From Actinomycetes bacterium (GTDB lineage: Bacteria; Actinomycetota; Actinomycetes; Propionibacteriales; Propionibacteriaceae), in contig JAEZHJ010000108.1 of the NCBI GenBank assembly GCA_023436925.1, forward strand, positions 1 to 9,614: DNA of 9,614 nucleotides, written 5' to 3'. Position numbers and translations under genes: made by a program. How positions within the stretch are numbered: position 1 is the first letter of the stretch; every line of letters starts with the position of its first letter. This document shows, piece by piece, positions 1 through 7,550 of the stretch. The notes beneath the pieces were generated by a model, which was not told the origin of the DNA, made no database searches, and was given only the letters and a program-made list of their open reading frames with translations.

Positions 1-2
1 TC

Positions 3-464
3 CGGACGATCCGCGGGCTGGGGCCCAACCACCACTTCACCCTGGTGTGCTCGGAGTTCGCCCAGCTGGGCCAGTACGTCCAGATGGACAACGACGTGTT
101 CCGGGCGGTGAAGGCCCACACCCCGGGTCCGTACACCTTCATCCTGAAGGCCACCCGCGAGGCGCCGAAGGTGATGCTGCACCCGAAGAAGAAGACCGTC
201 GGGGTGCGGGTGCCCGACCACACCACGGCGCTCACCCTGCTGCGCGAGATCGGCCCGCTGATGTCGAGCTCGCTGATCCTGCCCGGGCAGGAGGAGCCGA
301 TGGTCGAGGGCTGGGAGGTGCTGGACGAGCTGGGCAACAGCTTGGACGCCGTCCTCGACTCCGGCGATGCCGGACGCGACGTCACCACGATCGTCGACCT
401 GTCCGGCGACGAGCCGGAGGTCACCCGGGTCGGCGCGGGCGACCCGTCCGACTTCCTCGACTGA
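3..464 (+). CDS. yciO: YciO-like Sua5/YrdC-family protein (3' part only)
   Basis: The reading frame is open from the window edge, so the true start lies upstream; 153 codons plus the stop are visible. The translation has the typical Sua5/YciO/YrdC core: a TIRGLGPNHHFTL stretch, then a VDN-like segment (MDNDVFRAVK), the TPGPYTFILKAT motif, KKKTVGVRVPDH, and near the end TTIVDLSGDEPEV followed by a GAGDPSDFLD tail. The family binds ATP and RNA-type ligands; true Sua5/TsaC makes threonylcarbamoyl-adenylate for tRNA t6A, whereas the role of YciO paralogs is not settled. The short C-terminus without a Sua5 domain and the match to my memory of E. coli YciO favour the YciO subgroup. It is unrelated to the sugar genes downstream and is separated from them by its own likely terminator and a new promoter. 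Confidence 0.85.
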   Translation, partial: RTIRGLGPNHHFTLVCSEFAQLGQYVQMDNDVFRAVKAHTPGPYTFILKATREAPKVMLHPKKKTVGVRVPDHTTALTLLREIGPLMSSSLILPGQEEPMVEGWEVLDELGNSLDAVLDSGDAGRDVTTIVDLSGDEPEVTRVGAGDPSDFLD

Positions 465-495
465 CCGGGCTCCGGGCCACCGCTGTCCGCTCGGG

Positions 496-519
496 TGGAC
501 CGGTGCGCCGGGTCCATTT
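496..519 (+). terminator. possible terminator of the yciO-like gene
   Basis: TGGACC (496-501) pairs perfectly with GGTCCA (511-516), with two more possible pairs inside the loop around a bulge, and is followed by TTT (517-519). It lies about 30 bases after the stop of the upstream gene and directly before the -35 of the next promoter. The stem is short, so this is a modest call. Confidence 0.35.
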
Positions 520-547
520 GACACCCTGACTTCCGAGGGACGATCAT
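518..547 (+). promoter_or_regulatory. predicted sigma-70-type promoter of the rhamnoside operon
   Basis: A perfect TTGACA -35 (518-523) is followed after 18 bases by GATCAT (542-547), which matches four of six positions of the TATAAT consensus. The predicted start of transcription is near 554, giving a 5' leader of about 145 bases before the binding-protein ATG. The operator described next sits on the predicted start, an arrangement typical of a repressed promoter. The -10 is weak and the start site is inferred. Confidence 0.55.
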
Positions 548-553
548 CGTCGT

Positions 554-570
554 GATGTAACGTTTAATCG
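554..570 (+). promoter_or_regulatory. LacI-type operator O1
   Basis: An AT-rich island in GC-rich DNA, centred on the CG of AACGTT. The 11-base core AACGTTTAATC (559-569) recurs exactly, inverted, at 7553-7563 just beyond the lacI-type gene. CG-centred imperfect palindromes with AA..TT flanks are the usual targets of LacI/GalR-family repressors. Here the right half (TTTAA) fits the palindrome and the left half (TGTAA) is degenerate. It lies a few bases downstream of the predicted -10, so a bound repressor would block initiation. Confidence 0.65.
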
Positions 571-657
571 CTCGCGGGAGAGCGACACATCTCAGGGGTG
601 CAGGCCGCGCCGCAGTGCACGAAGCGGCGTCCTTCCTGGGGCGGTGGCTTCTCCGCC
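569..657 (+). other. possible structured 5' leader (three short hairpins)
   Basis: Three perfect short stems can be drawn in the untranslated leader: CGCTC/GAGCG (569-573 with 580-584), CGCCGC/GCGGCG (608-613 with 624-629) and GGCGG/CCGCC (640-644 with 653-657). Such stems occur by chance in GC-rich DNA and I recognise no riboswitch or known leader RNA. I see no convincing small gene between 465 and 698. Confidence 0.2.
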
Positions 658-698
658 AGTCACGTCACAGCGAACCTCTCACCGAAGAAAGGCACCTC

Positions 699-2090
699 AT
701 GACCGTCCGATCAAGGATGATCGCGGCAGCGTCGCTCGCGATCGCCGCCACCCTTGCCCTGGGAGCATGCTCGACCGGAGCGCCTGCCGCTCCGTCCGCC
801 TCCCCCCAGGCACCCGAAGCCGCCGCCGACTGGTGGAGCGCGGATCCCGCGACCGTGACCGGCACGGTCTCGTTCTGGAACTGGGGCGACACCTCCGACG
901 TGGCCGACCAGGCGATCACCGAGTTCAACAAGGTCTACCCGAACATCACCGTGGAGGCGAAGACGGTCTCCTACAAGGACTACGTCGCCTCGCTCAGCGC
1001 GGCCCTGGCCTCCGGTGAAGGCCCGGACACCTTCCACGTCGAGTCCGCGATGGCCTACCAATTCGCCGACCTGCTCGAGGACGTCACCCCGCTGTACGAG
1101 GCCCGGCTGGGCGAGGGCTGGAAGGACGCCGTCTCCGGCTCCGCGCTGGGCGAGCTCACGACCTCCGACGGCCGCCTGCTCGGCGCGCCGAACGGGATCA
1201 GCGCCGCCGGCACCCTGCAGCTCAACGTGGGCCTGCTCGAGGAGCTCGGCCTGACATTCCCGGAGGGTCAGGTGACCCCGGCCCAGCTCGCCGAGTTCTG
1301 CGCGCAGGTCGCGGCCAAGGGCGCGCAGTGCATCAGCATGGGCGCCAAGGACGGCTGGGTCTCCCAGGACGTCTTCCAGGCGATCGCCAGCAGCGTCGCG
1401 CCAGGCAAGTTCTGGGCCGCCATCGAGGGCGGTGACTGGACGGATGCCGGCCTGGTCGAGGCGATGGACATCTGGAAGGAGATGTTCACCAACGGCGTCT
1501 TCCAGGACGGCGCGCTGGGCATGAACCTCTACACCGACGCCTGGTACGCCTGGCTGCAGGGCAAGGCTGTTGCCACGCCGGTGGGCTACTGGGGCGCGAC
1601 CGACTTCGTCGCCGCCACCAATATCACCAACCAGGGCAGCGCCGGCGTGAGCGATCCGACCCCGCTGGAGAACATCCTGGTTCCGTTCCCGTCGCTGGGA
1701 AGCAGCCCGACCACGCTGGCCGCCTCGATCTCGAGCGGTACCGCGATCAACGCCTCGTCCGAGAACAAGGCTGCAGCTGCGGTGTGGACCCACTGGTTCT
1801 CGATCGATCCCAACGGCTACCAGAAGATCTCTGCCAAGAGCCTGGCCGGGCTGCCGAGCGTGAAGGGCGTCGAGATCGAGCCCGAAGGCCTGGCCTACCC
1901 CGAACTGGTGGCCGAGCCGCTGGAGAAGCTGGTGGCCGCCGGCCTGGCCAGCACCGAGCCCCGGGCGATTCCGTACCCCGAGCTGGTGACCGCGCTGACC
2001 ACCGCGCTGCAGTCCTCGGCAACCGGTGTCGACTCCGCAGAGGTCCTGAAGACCCTGCAGGCCGCCTCGGACGCCATCGACCGCGGCTGA
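699..2090 (+). CDS. lipoprotein sugar-binding protein of a CUT1 ABC transporter
   Basis: A 463-residue family-1 extracellular solute-binding protein. The N-terminus is a lipoprotein signal: arginines at 4 and 6, a hydrophobic Ala/Leu-rich segment and an LGAC lipobox with Cys24 as the lipidated residue, followed by an Ala/Pro/Ser-rich tether to about residue 45. The mature protein opens with GTVSFWNWGDTSD and later ITEFNKVYPNITVE, the usual first strand and helix of maltose-type binding proteins, then ASGEGPDTFHVES. The ATG at 699 is chosen over an in-frame GTG at 615 because GAAAGG (687-692) sits 6 bases before it and because the signal peptide begins there. It is the first gene of the operon, behind the promoter and O1. 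The ligand is inferred from the neighbouring GH78 enzyme to be a rhamnose-containing glycoside; the sequence alone does not show it. Confidence 0.92.
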   Translation: MTVRSRMIAAASLAIAATLALGACSTGAPAAPSASPQAPEAAADWWSADPATVTGTVSFWNWGDTSDVADQAITEFNKVYPNITVEAKTVSYKDYVASLSAALASGEGPDTFHVESAMAYQFADLLEDVTPLYEARLGEGWKDAVSGSALGELTTSDGRLLGAPNGISAAGTLQLNVGLLEELGLTFPEGQVTPAQLAEFCAQVAAKGAQCISMGAKDGWVSQDVFQAIASSVAPGKFWAAIEGGDWTDAGLVEAMDIWKEMFTNGVFQDGALGMNLYTDAWYAWLQGKAVATPVGYWGATDFVAATNITNQGSAGVSDPTPLENILVPFPSLGSSPTTLAASISSGTAINASSENKAAAAVWTHWFSIDPNGYQKISAKSLAGLPSVKGVEIEPEGLAYPELVAEPLEKLVAAGLASTEPRAIPYPELVTALTTALQSSATGVDSAEVLKTLQAASDAIDRG

Positions 2091-2099
2091 TCCTTCCTC

Positions 2100-2131
2100 C
2101 GGGTGGGGCGCTGCCCCCGGCGCCCCACCCG
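2100..2131 (+). promoter_or_regulatory. strong intercistronic stem-loop after the binding-protein gene
   Basis: CGGGTGGGGCGC (2100-2111) and GCGCCCCACCCG (2120-2131) form a perfect 12-bp stem with an 8-base loop, 9 bases after the stop of the binding-protein gene and 26 before the permease ATG. No T-run follows. In many sugar ABC operons such a hairpin protects the 3' end of the binding-protein mRNA or partly terminates, giving more binding protein than permease. The hairpin is seen directly; its role is inferred. Confidence 0.7.
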
Positions 2132-2157
2132 TCCGCTTCGACATCAGACTGGCCCTC

Positions 2158-3102
2158 ATGCCCCGCACAGCCGTACCACTCGCGCCTGCCGCCGCACCGG
2201 TGGCACCGGCCGCTCCTGCCCCGACCCGGCGCCGATCCCGCCGGCTCTACCACCCGAGCAACTACCTGTTCCTGGTGCCCGCAGTCGTCCTGATGGGCGC
2301 CCTGGTCTACTTCAGCCTCGGCTACACCGCCTACCTGAGCACCCTGGATACCAACGGCATCAGCCCGAAGTCGGAGTTCGTCGGCCTGGCCAACTTCGTT
2401 CGGGTCTTCTCCGACCCCGGCTTCTGGATGGCGGTACGCAATGTCGGCATCTTCTTCCTGCTGATCCCGGTCCAGCTGGCGCTCGGGTTCGGGTTCGCGG
2501 TTGTCCTGGGCTCCCGGATCAAGTTCCCGACCATCTACAAGGTCGTCATCTTCCTCCCCGTGGTGCTGGCTCCGGCGGTGATGGCGCCTGTCTTCGTCCA
2601 GATGTTCAGCCCCGGCGGCCAGATCCACGCGCTGCTTGAGGCGCTCGGCCTGGGATCGCTGGCGCACGCGTGGCTCGCCGACCCCTCGACCGCGATCTGG
2701 GTGCTCGGCCTGATCCAGATCTGGAGCGGCACCGGCTTCTGCTTCGTCCTCTACCTGGCCGGCCTGAGCCAGATCGACGGCAGTGTGATCGAGGCCGCCC
2801 GGATGGACGGCGCGGGCAACCTGCGGATGGTGTGGTCGATCCTGCTGCCGATGGTGCGGCAGTCGACCGTCACGCTGGTGGTGCTCAGCACGATCGGCAC
2901 CATCAAGATCTTCGACATCCCGCAGATCATCACCCAGGGCGGGCCGGCCAACTCCACCCAGTTCCTGGCCACCTACATCTACCAGCAGACGATCAAGAAC
3001 TACGCAGCCGGCTACGGCGCGGCCCTGACGGTCGTACTGGTGATCGCCTGCCTCGGGCTGGCGATGTTGCAGCTGCGGATGTCACGAAGGGACAACCAGT
3101 GA
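2158..3102 (+). CDS. CUT1 sugar ABC transporter permease, MalF-type
   Basis: A 314-residue inner-membrane permease of the MalF/UgpA/YesP kind. After an Ala/Pro-rich, then Arg-rich cytoplasmic N-terminus (to about residue 30), six hydrophobic segments follow at roughly 36-58, 91-120, 127-150, 180-203, 240-262 and 283-305. The coupling EAA loop starts at Glu212 (EAARMDGAG...ILLP), the surface that docks to the ATPase. The ATG at 2158 fits the N-terminus but has only a weak ribosome-binding site, and it follows the strong hairpin at 2100-2131, so expression below that of the binding protein is likely. It ends in a GTGA overlap with the next permease, its expected heterodimer partner. The transported sugar is inferred only from context. 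Confidence 0.93.
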   Translation: MPRTAVPLAPAAAPVAPAAPAPTRRRSRRLYHPSNYLFLVPAVVLMGALVYFSLGYTAYLSTLDTNGISPKSEFVGLANFVRVFSDPGFWMAVRNVGIFFLLIPVQLALGFGFAVVLGSRIKFPTIYKVVIFLPVVLAPAVMAPVFVQMFSPGGQIHALLEALGLGSLAHAWLADPSTAIWVLGLIQIWSGTGFCFVLYLAGLSQIDGSVIEAARMDGAGNLRMVWSILLPMVRQSTVTLVVLSTIGTIKIFDIPQIITQGGPANSTQFLATYIYQQTIKNYAAGYGAALTVVLVIACLGLAMLQLRMSRRDNQ

Positions 3103-3890
3103 TCGAGCTTCGTCGTCGGTCCTCGCGGGCGGTCCTCCAGCTCGCCCTCACCCTCGCGATCGTCCCGTTCCTGGCGCCGTTCGTGATCATGGTCAGCGTC
3201 GCCACCTCCGGCGAGGGCGCAGTGGCCAACTTCGGCGCCGTCCTCGCCCGCCCCGAGTTGCCGCAGTTCGCGCTGAACAGCGCCGTGATCGCGGCCGGCG
3301 TGGTGACGATCACGCTGGCCTGCACCCTGACCGCCGCCTACGCGCTGGCCAAGTTGGAGATCAGGTACCGGGAGGCCATCTTCTACTTCCTGGTGGCCGC
3401 ACTCACGCTGCCGACCGCGGCGTTGACGGTGCCGCTGTTCATCACCGTCCGCACCCTCGGCCTCTACAACAACCCGCTCTCGGTGGTGCTGCCGCTGGCC
3501 ACCTTGCAGATCGCGTTCAACGTGCTGCTCGCACGCAGCTTCATCCAGGGCATCCCGGACGAACTGCTGGAAGCTGCCCACGTCGATGGTGCCTCCACTT
3601 GGACGGTCTTCTCACGGATCATCCTTCCGTTGTCCCGCCCGGTGATCGCCGTCATTGCGATCTGGTCGTTCGTAGGCGCCTGGAACGAGTACCTGCTCCC
3701 GTTGATCTTCCTTCAGAAGGAGTCGCAGCAAACCCTCACGCTGCTGCCGTCCTTCTTCGTCAGCAGGTTCGCCGCCGACCAGACGAAGGTCGCGGCCGCG
3801 TCCTGCCTGATCGCCCTGCCGACGGTGGTGTGCTACGTCGCCTTCCAGCGGTACTTCGAACGCGGCCTGACCGCCGGTGCGCTGAAGTGA
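3099..3890 (+). CDS. CUT1 sugar ABC transporter permease, MalG-type
   Basis: A 263-residue inner-membrane permease of the MalG/UgpE/YesQ kind, with hydrophobic segments spread over the chain and the EAA loop at Glu158 (EAAHVDGAS...IILPLSRP). It ends in the typical YFERGLTAGALK tail, as in MalG relatives. The frame is open far upstream, but the GTG at 3099 is chosen because GAAGGGA (3086-3092) lies 6 bases before it, because it overlaps the preceding stop as GTGA (3099-3102), and because the protein then starts just before its first membrane segment. The two permeases are almost certainly translationally coupled. No ATP-binding subunit follows; as in many actinobacteria, a shared MsiK-like ATPase encoded elsewhere probably powers the transporter. 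Confidence 0.93.
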   Translation: MIELRRRSSRAVLQLALTLAIVPFLAPFVIMVSVATSGEGAVANFGAVLARPELPQFALNSAVIAAGVVTITLACTLTAAYALAKLEIRYREAIFYFLVAALTLPTAALTVPLFITVRTLGLYNNPLSVVLPLATLQIAFNVLLARSFIQGIPDELLEAAHVDGASTWTVFSRIILPLSRPVIAVIAIWSFVGAWNEYLLPLIFLQKESQQTLTLLPSFFVSRFAADQTKVAAASCLIALPTVVCYVAFQRYFERGLTAGALK

Positions 3891-6460
3891 TGCTCGGCGC
3901 GGAGCGTCTGCGGGTGGAGGGTCGGGAGCGCCCACTCGGGGTGGACCGACCGAACCCGCGGTTGAGCTGGGAGTGGACCGGGGAGGGTCGCCGAGCCGAG
4001 TTCCGGCTCGAGGTCTTCACCGGGACCGGCGAGCGGCTGTGGGCGTCGCCGTGGGCGAGGAGTCCCCGGCCGGCCTTCCTCAGCTACGCCGGGCCGGCGC
4101 TGGCGCCGCGGAGTCGGTACCGCTGGCGGGTCGGATTCCGCAGCGTTGACCAGCGGTGGGCGAGTGCTCCGGCGGAGTTCGCCACCGGCCTGATGGGAGG
4201 ACTCCCCGCGGCCCGCTGGATCTCGACCCGCGAGGAGCTGAGTCTGGGTGGCGGTGGTCCGGTCGGGCCGAGGAAGGTCTCCGGGCCGCCAGCACCGCAG
4301 CGGCCGCCTCGCCCGGTACCCGAGTTCACCTGCCGCTTCAACCTCGAACGGCTCGACCCGTCCAGCGGGTACGTCCTGCGTGCCACCGCGTTGGGGGCGA
4401 TCGCCCTGCGGGTGAACGGGCAGCCGGTGTCGGCCGAGATCCTTGCGCCGGGGTGGACCCATCCCGCTCACACCCTGCCGTACCAGAGCGTCGACGTGAG
4501 CAGCCTGCTCCGGGGCGGTGGCAACGAGATCGCGGTGCGCGTGGGGGACGGTTGGGCGGTCGGGAACCTGTGCTGGTTCGGGACCAAGCACTACAGCCCG
4601 ATCCGCGCTGTGCTCGTCCAACTCGACCGGGTCGGGCCCGGTGGGCCCCAGGTGCTGCTCGGCACGGATGCCCGCTGGTCGGCCCGCGAGACCGGTACCC
4701 GCTCGGCGGACCTGCAGGACGGCTGCACCCGGGTGCTGCCCGAGCGGGAGCGACGCCTTGAGGTGATCACGGTCGTGCCGCCGGTCGCCTCACCGACCGG
4801 CCAGCTCGCACCACCGATCGTCCCGATCCAACGGTTTCCCGCCCGCACCCTCACCCGGGTCGGCGAGGAGTTGGTGATCGACTTCGGCCAGAACGTCTCC
4901 GGCTGGGTCGAGCTGGCCCTGGACCGCCACGACGGCAGCGACATCACGGTGCGCCACGCCGAGGTGCTCGACGCCGGCGGGGCGCTCTACACCGCCTCGC
5001 TGCGCTCCGCCCAGGCGATCGACAAGTACCGGTTCGCCGTGCCGCCAGCGGGTGCGCTCACCCTCGCGCCCGAGTTCACCGTCCACGGGTTCCGGTACGC
5101 AGGGATCACCGGTCTCAGCCCACAGAGCCGACCCGAGGCCGTCGCGGTTGCGGTCTCGGCAGAGCTTGAGCAGCTGGCGGAGTTCGAGTGCTCGGATCCC
5201 GCGCTCAACCAGCTCCACAGCAACGTCCTGTGGAGCGCCCGGGCGAATCTGCTGAGCGTGCCGACCGACTGCCCCCAGCGCGACGAGCGAATGGGCTGGA
5301 CCGGCGACGCGCAGGTGTTCGCCGCAACCGCCGCGCTCAACCTCGGCGTGCTGGAGTTCTTCGGAAAATGGCTGAAGGACGTCCGGGACGCGATGGTGGA
5401 CGGCGCGGTGCCGAACGTGGCGCCCGACATCTTGTCGACCTCGCTGGCGGGGAACCATCGCGGCACCGCCGGTTGGGGGGACGCAATAGTGATCGTCCCC
5501 TGGGAGCTCTACCAGGCCTACGGTGACCGGCAGATCCTCGCCGAGAACCTGGAGGCGATGGGGGAGTGGCTGGACTACCTGCAGCGGCACAGCATCGACG
5601 GCCTGCGTCCGGCTGAGGGGTTCGGCGACTGGCTCGCCTTCGACCCGACGCCGCTGGACCTGGTCGCCACCGCCTTCTTCGCCCACTCCGCCAATCTCGC
5701 CAGCCGGTGCGCCCGGGTGCTCGGCGATCCGCGGGAAGCCGTCTGGGCGGCGCTCGCACAGCGGGTGCGCGATGCCTTCCGGCGTACCTACCTGGTCGAT
5801 GGTGAGCTGGCGGTTGCGACGCAGGCTGCTCACCTGTTCGCGCTCCGGTTCGGACTCTTCGACCCTGCCGAACAGCCGAAAGCGGCTGCCCGGCTCGCCG
5901 GACTGGTGGAGGCAAATGACTGCCGGCTGTCGACGGGCTTCCTGGCCACTGGTTACCTGCTGCCGGTGCTCAGCGAGCACGGCTACGACGAACTCGCCCT
6001 GAAGGTGCTGCTGGGGGACAGCCCGCCGTCGTGGCTGTACCCGATCCGGCACGGCCAGGCGACCACGGTCTGGGAGCGCTGGGACTCCTGGACGACCGAA
6101 GCCGGCTTCCAGGATCCCTCGATGAACTCCTTCAACCACTACGCCTACGGCGCCGTCGACGAGTGGTTGTGCGACCGGATCGGCGGTATCCGTCGAACCG
6201 CGCCCGGGTACGCCAACGTCCAGATCGCGCCGTTCCCGAGTCAGGAGGTGACCGCCTCGCGGCACTCCCGCCGGACCCCCTACGGGCGGATCGCGTGCTC
6301 CTGGCGGCTGGAGGGCGACACCCTCGCGGTGACCGCGGAGATCCCGGACGGGATTACCGCCACCTTTGTCCCGCCCGCCGGGTACTCTGCTCTCGATCCG
6401 GCGACCGAGTGCCGACTGGCGGCGGGGGTCACCGAGGTGGTCGCGATGAGGCGGCCATGA
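3890..6460 (+). CDS. GH78 alpha-L-rhamnosidase, cytoplasmic
   Basis: An 856-residue glycoside hydrolase family 78 enzyme, which removes terminal alpha-L-rhamnose from glycosides by an inverting mechanism. Domains in order: an Ig-like N-terminal domain (about 1-100, starting LRVEGRERPLGVDRPNPRLSW), a Gly/Pro-rich linker (about 117-142), a rhamnosidase N-terminal beta domain (about 143-290), a concanavalin-like domain (about 305-420, with VIDFGQNVSGWV), the (alpha/alpha)6 catalytic barrel (about 421-780) and a C-terminal beta domain. The catalytic signature TDCPQRDERMGWTGDAQ is intact, with Asp460, Glu466 as probable general acid and Asp473; TTVWERWDSW supplies Glu729 as probable general base. 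There is no signal peptide, so the enzyme works inside the cell on imported substrate. The ATG at 3890 overlaps the permease stop by one base; a GTG one codon upstream (3887) is an equal alternative. Confidence 0.95.
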   Translation: MLGAERLRVEGRERPLGVDRPNPRLSWEWTGEGRRAEFRLEVFTGTGERLWASPWARSPRPAFLSYAGPALAPRSRYRWRVGFRSVDQRWASAPAEFATGLMGGLPAARWISTREELSLGGGGPVGPRKVSGPPAPQRPPRPVPEFTCRFNLERLDPSSGYVLRATALGAIALRVNGQPVSAEILAPGWTHPAHTLPYQSVDVSSLLRGGGNEIAVRVGDGWAVGNLCWFGTKHYSPIRAVLVQLDRVGPGGPQVLLGTDARWSARETGTRSADLQDGCTRVLPERERRLEVITVVPPVASPTGQLAPPIVPIQRFPARTLTRVGEELVIDFGQNVSGWVELALDRHDGSDITVRHAEVLDAGGALYTASLRSAQAIDKYRFAVPPAGALTLAPEFTVHGFRYAGITGLSPQSRPEAVAVAVSAELEQLAEFECSDPALNQLHSNVLWSARANLLSVPTDCPQRDERMGWTGDAQVFAATAALNLGVLEFFGKWLKDVRDAMVDGAVPNVAPDILSTSLAGNHRGTAGWGDAIVIVPWELYQAYGDRQILAENLEAMGEWLDYLQRHSIDGLRPAEGFGDWLAFDPTPLDLVATAFFAHSANLASRCARVLGDPREAVWAALAQRVRDAFRRTYLVDGELAVATQAAHLFALRFGLFDPAEQPKAAARLAGLVEANDCRLSTGFLATGYLLPVLSEHGYDELALKVLLGDSPPSWLYPIRHGQATTVWERWDSWTTEAGFQDPSMNSFNHYAYGAVDEWLCDRIGGIRRTAPGYANVQIAPFPSQEVTASRHSRRTPYGRIACSWRLEGDTLAVTAEIPDGITATFVPPAGYSALDPATECRLAAGVTEVVAMRRP

Positions 6461-6488
6461 CCGGCCAGGATGCCAGGCGTATCCAGCG

Positions 6489-6496
6489 AAGGAGGG
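6489..6496 (+). promoter_or_regulatory. ribosome-binding site deciding the repressor start
   Basis: AAGGAGGG lies 8 bases before the GTG at 6505 and only 2 bases before the GTG at 6499. It supports initiation at 6505 rather than at the ATG (6457) that overlaps the rhamnosidase stop. Confidence 0.7.
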
Positions 6497-6504
6497 TTGT
6501 GGAC

Positions 6505-7515
6505 GTGAGCCCCGACAACGCCCCCCCTGGCCTGCGGGACGTGGCAGCCGCCGCGGGAGTGTCCGTGGCGACCGTGTCCAACGTGCTCAACTCGACCGGG
6601 CGGTTCTCGGAGAAGACCCGGATCCGGGTCGAGCAGGCGGTTCGCGAGCTGGGTTTCGTCCGCAACCGTTCCGCTGTCGAACTGCGCACCCGGGAACGGA
6701 CGATCATCGGCCTGCTCGTCCCCAATCTGGCGAACGCGTTCTTCGCCCAGATGGCGCGCGGGGTGGTCGACCGGGCCGCTGACCATGGCCTGCTCGTGGT
6801 CGTCTCCGACAGCGCCGACGACGAGGAGCGCGAAGCCGGCAGCCTGATCTCGCTGACCGAGCAGCAGGTCGACGACCTGGTCGTACTCCCCGTTCGGGGG
6901 GCCAACGCGCTGCTGGAGCGCTGGACGCCGCCTCGGCTCGCCCACCTGGTGTTCATCGACGCCGACGCACCAGCCGACCGGTGCGCGGTCTCGGCGGACG
7001 ACGTCGCCGGTGGTGCGCTCGTCCTGGAGCATCTCGCCGCCATGGGTGCCCGCCGCGTGGGCTACCTCGCGCCACCATCGGTGCGCATCACGCGGGACCG
7101 GTTCCGTGGCGCCCAGCAGGCCGCTGCCGCCGCAGGCGTGAGCCTGGAGTGGGTGGCCGCCGATGCCATGGATGTGCAGGCGGGGGCTGTCGCCGGGCAG
7201 CGACTGCTGGCCGAGGGCTTGCGTTTCGATGGTCTGGCAACCGCCAACGACCTGATGGCCGTGGGGCTGCTGCGGAGCCTCGCCGAGGGCGGGGTGTCGG
7301 TCCCGGACGAGGTCCTGGTCGTCGGCTACGACGACCTGGAGCGCTCGGCCGACCTGCCGATCCCGCTGACCTCGGTGCGACAGCCGACCAATGAACTGGG
7401 CAGCCTGGCGCTCGACATGCTCCTGTCGGAGCGTTCCGCCGAGCCCCACGACCACACCCGGCGGGTGCTGCAACCCGAACTGGTGGCACGGGCCTCGACC
7501 ACCCGTCGGCCCTGA
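6505..7515 (+). CDS. LacI/GalR-family transcriptional repressor
   Basis: A 336-residue LacI-family regulator. The N-terminal helix-turn-helix spans about residues 10-29 (LRDVAAAAGVSVATVSNVLN), then the hinge region (EKTRIRVEQAVRELGFVRN) and a periplasmic-binding-protein-like effector domain beginning TIIGLLVPNLANAFFAQM and ending VVGYDDLERSADLPIPLTSVRQP. The recognition helix carries Val21-Ala22, the same pair as E. coli GalR, which suits CG-centred operators like those at 554-570 and 7551-7567. It is the last gene of the operon, 44 bases after the GH78 stop, so it is expected to repress its own transcription. Start: GTG 6505 has the ideal ribosome-binding site; ATG 6457, overlapping the upstream stop as ATGA, would add 16 residues (MTGQDARRIQRRRVVD). 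The inducer is unknown; rhamnose or a rhamnoside is inferred from context. Confidence 0.93.
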   Translation: MSPDNAPPGLRDVAAAAGVSVATVSNVLNSTGRFSEKTRIRVEQAVRELGFVRNRSAVELRTRERTIIGLLVPNLANAFFAQMARGVVDRAADHGLLVVVSDSADDEEREAGSLISLTEQQVDDLVVLPVRGANALLERWTPPRLAHLVFIDADAPADRCAVSADDVAGGALVLEHLAAMGARRVGYLAPPSVRITRDRFRGAQQAAAAAGVSLEWVAADAMDVQAGAVAGQRLLAEGLRFDGLATANDLMAVGLLRSLAEGGVSVPDEVLVVGYDDLERSADLPIPLTSVRQPTNELGSLALDMLLSERSAEPHDHTRRVLQPELVARASTTRRP

Positions 7516-7537
7516 GAGACGACTCGCCGTTCGACCT

Positions 7538-7543
7538 GGAGGA
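7538..7543 (+). promoter_or_regulatory. strong ribosome-binding site before a leader ORF
   Basis: GGAGGA lies 7 bases before the GTG at 7551. It cannot serve the gene at 7625 directly (distance over 80 bases), so it points to translation of the 25-codon ORF described next, provided this stretch is transcribed. Confidence 0.5.
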
Positions 7544-7550
7544 AGCACTA

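Noticed and set aside
543..556. Small inverted repeat ATCA/TGAT next to the -10 region
   Set aside because: Only 4-bp arms with a 6-base spacer, and no second copy at the other operator; likely chance.
615..698. Upstream GTG start for the binding protein (28 extra residues)
   Set aside because: It would bury the lipoprotein signal behind an extension, and the ATG at 699 has a good ribosome-binding site.
711..2168. Long open frame on the minus strand opposite the binding-protein gene
   Set aside because: The product is a low-complexity Gly/Arg/Ala-rich sequence, typical of the antisense of GC-rich genes. The plus-strand frame encodes a clear binding protein.
4790..6265. Long open frame on the minus strand opposite the GH78 gene
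   Set aside because: Its composition and lack of any recognisable motif mark it as a shadow of the rhamnosidase coding strand.
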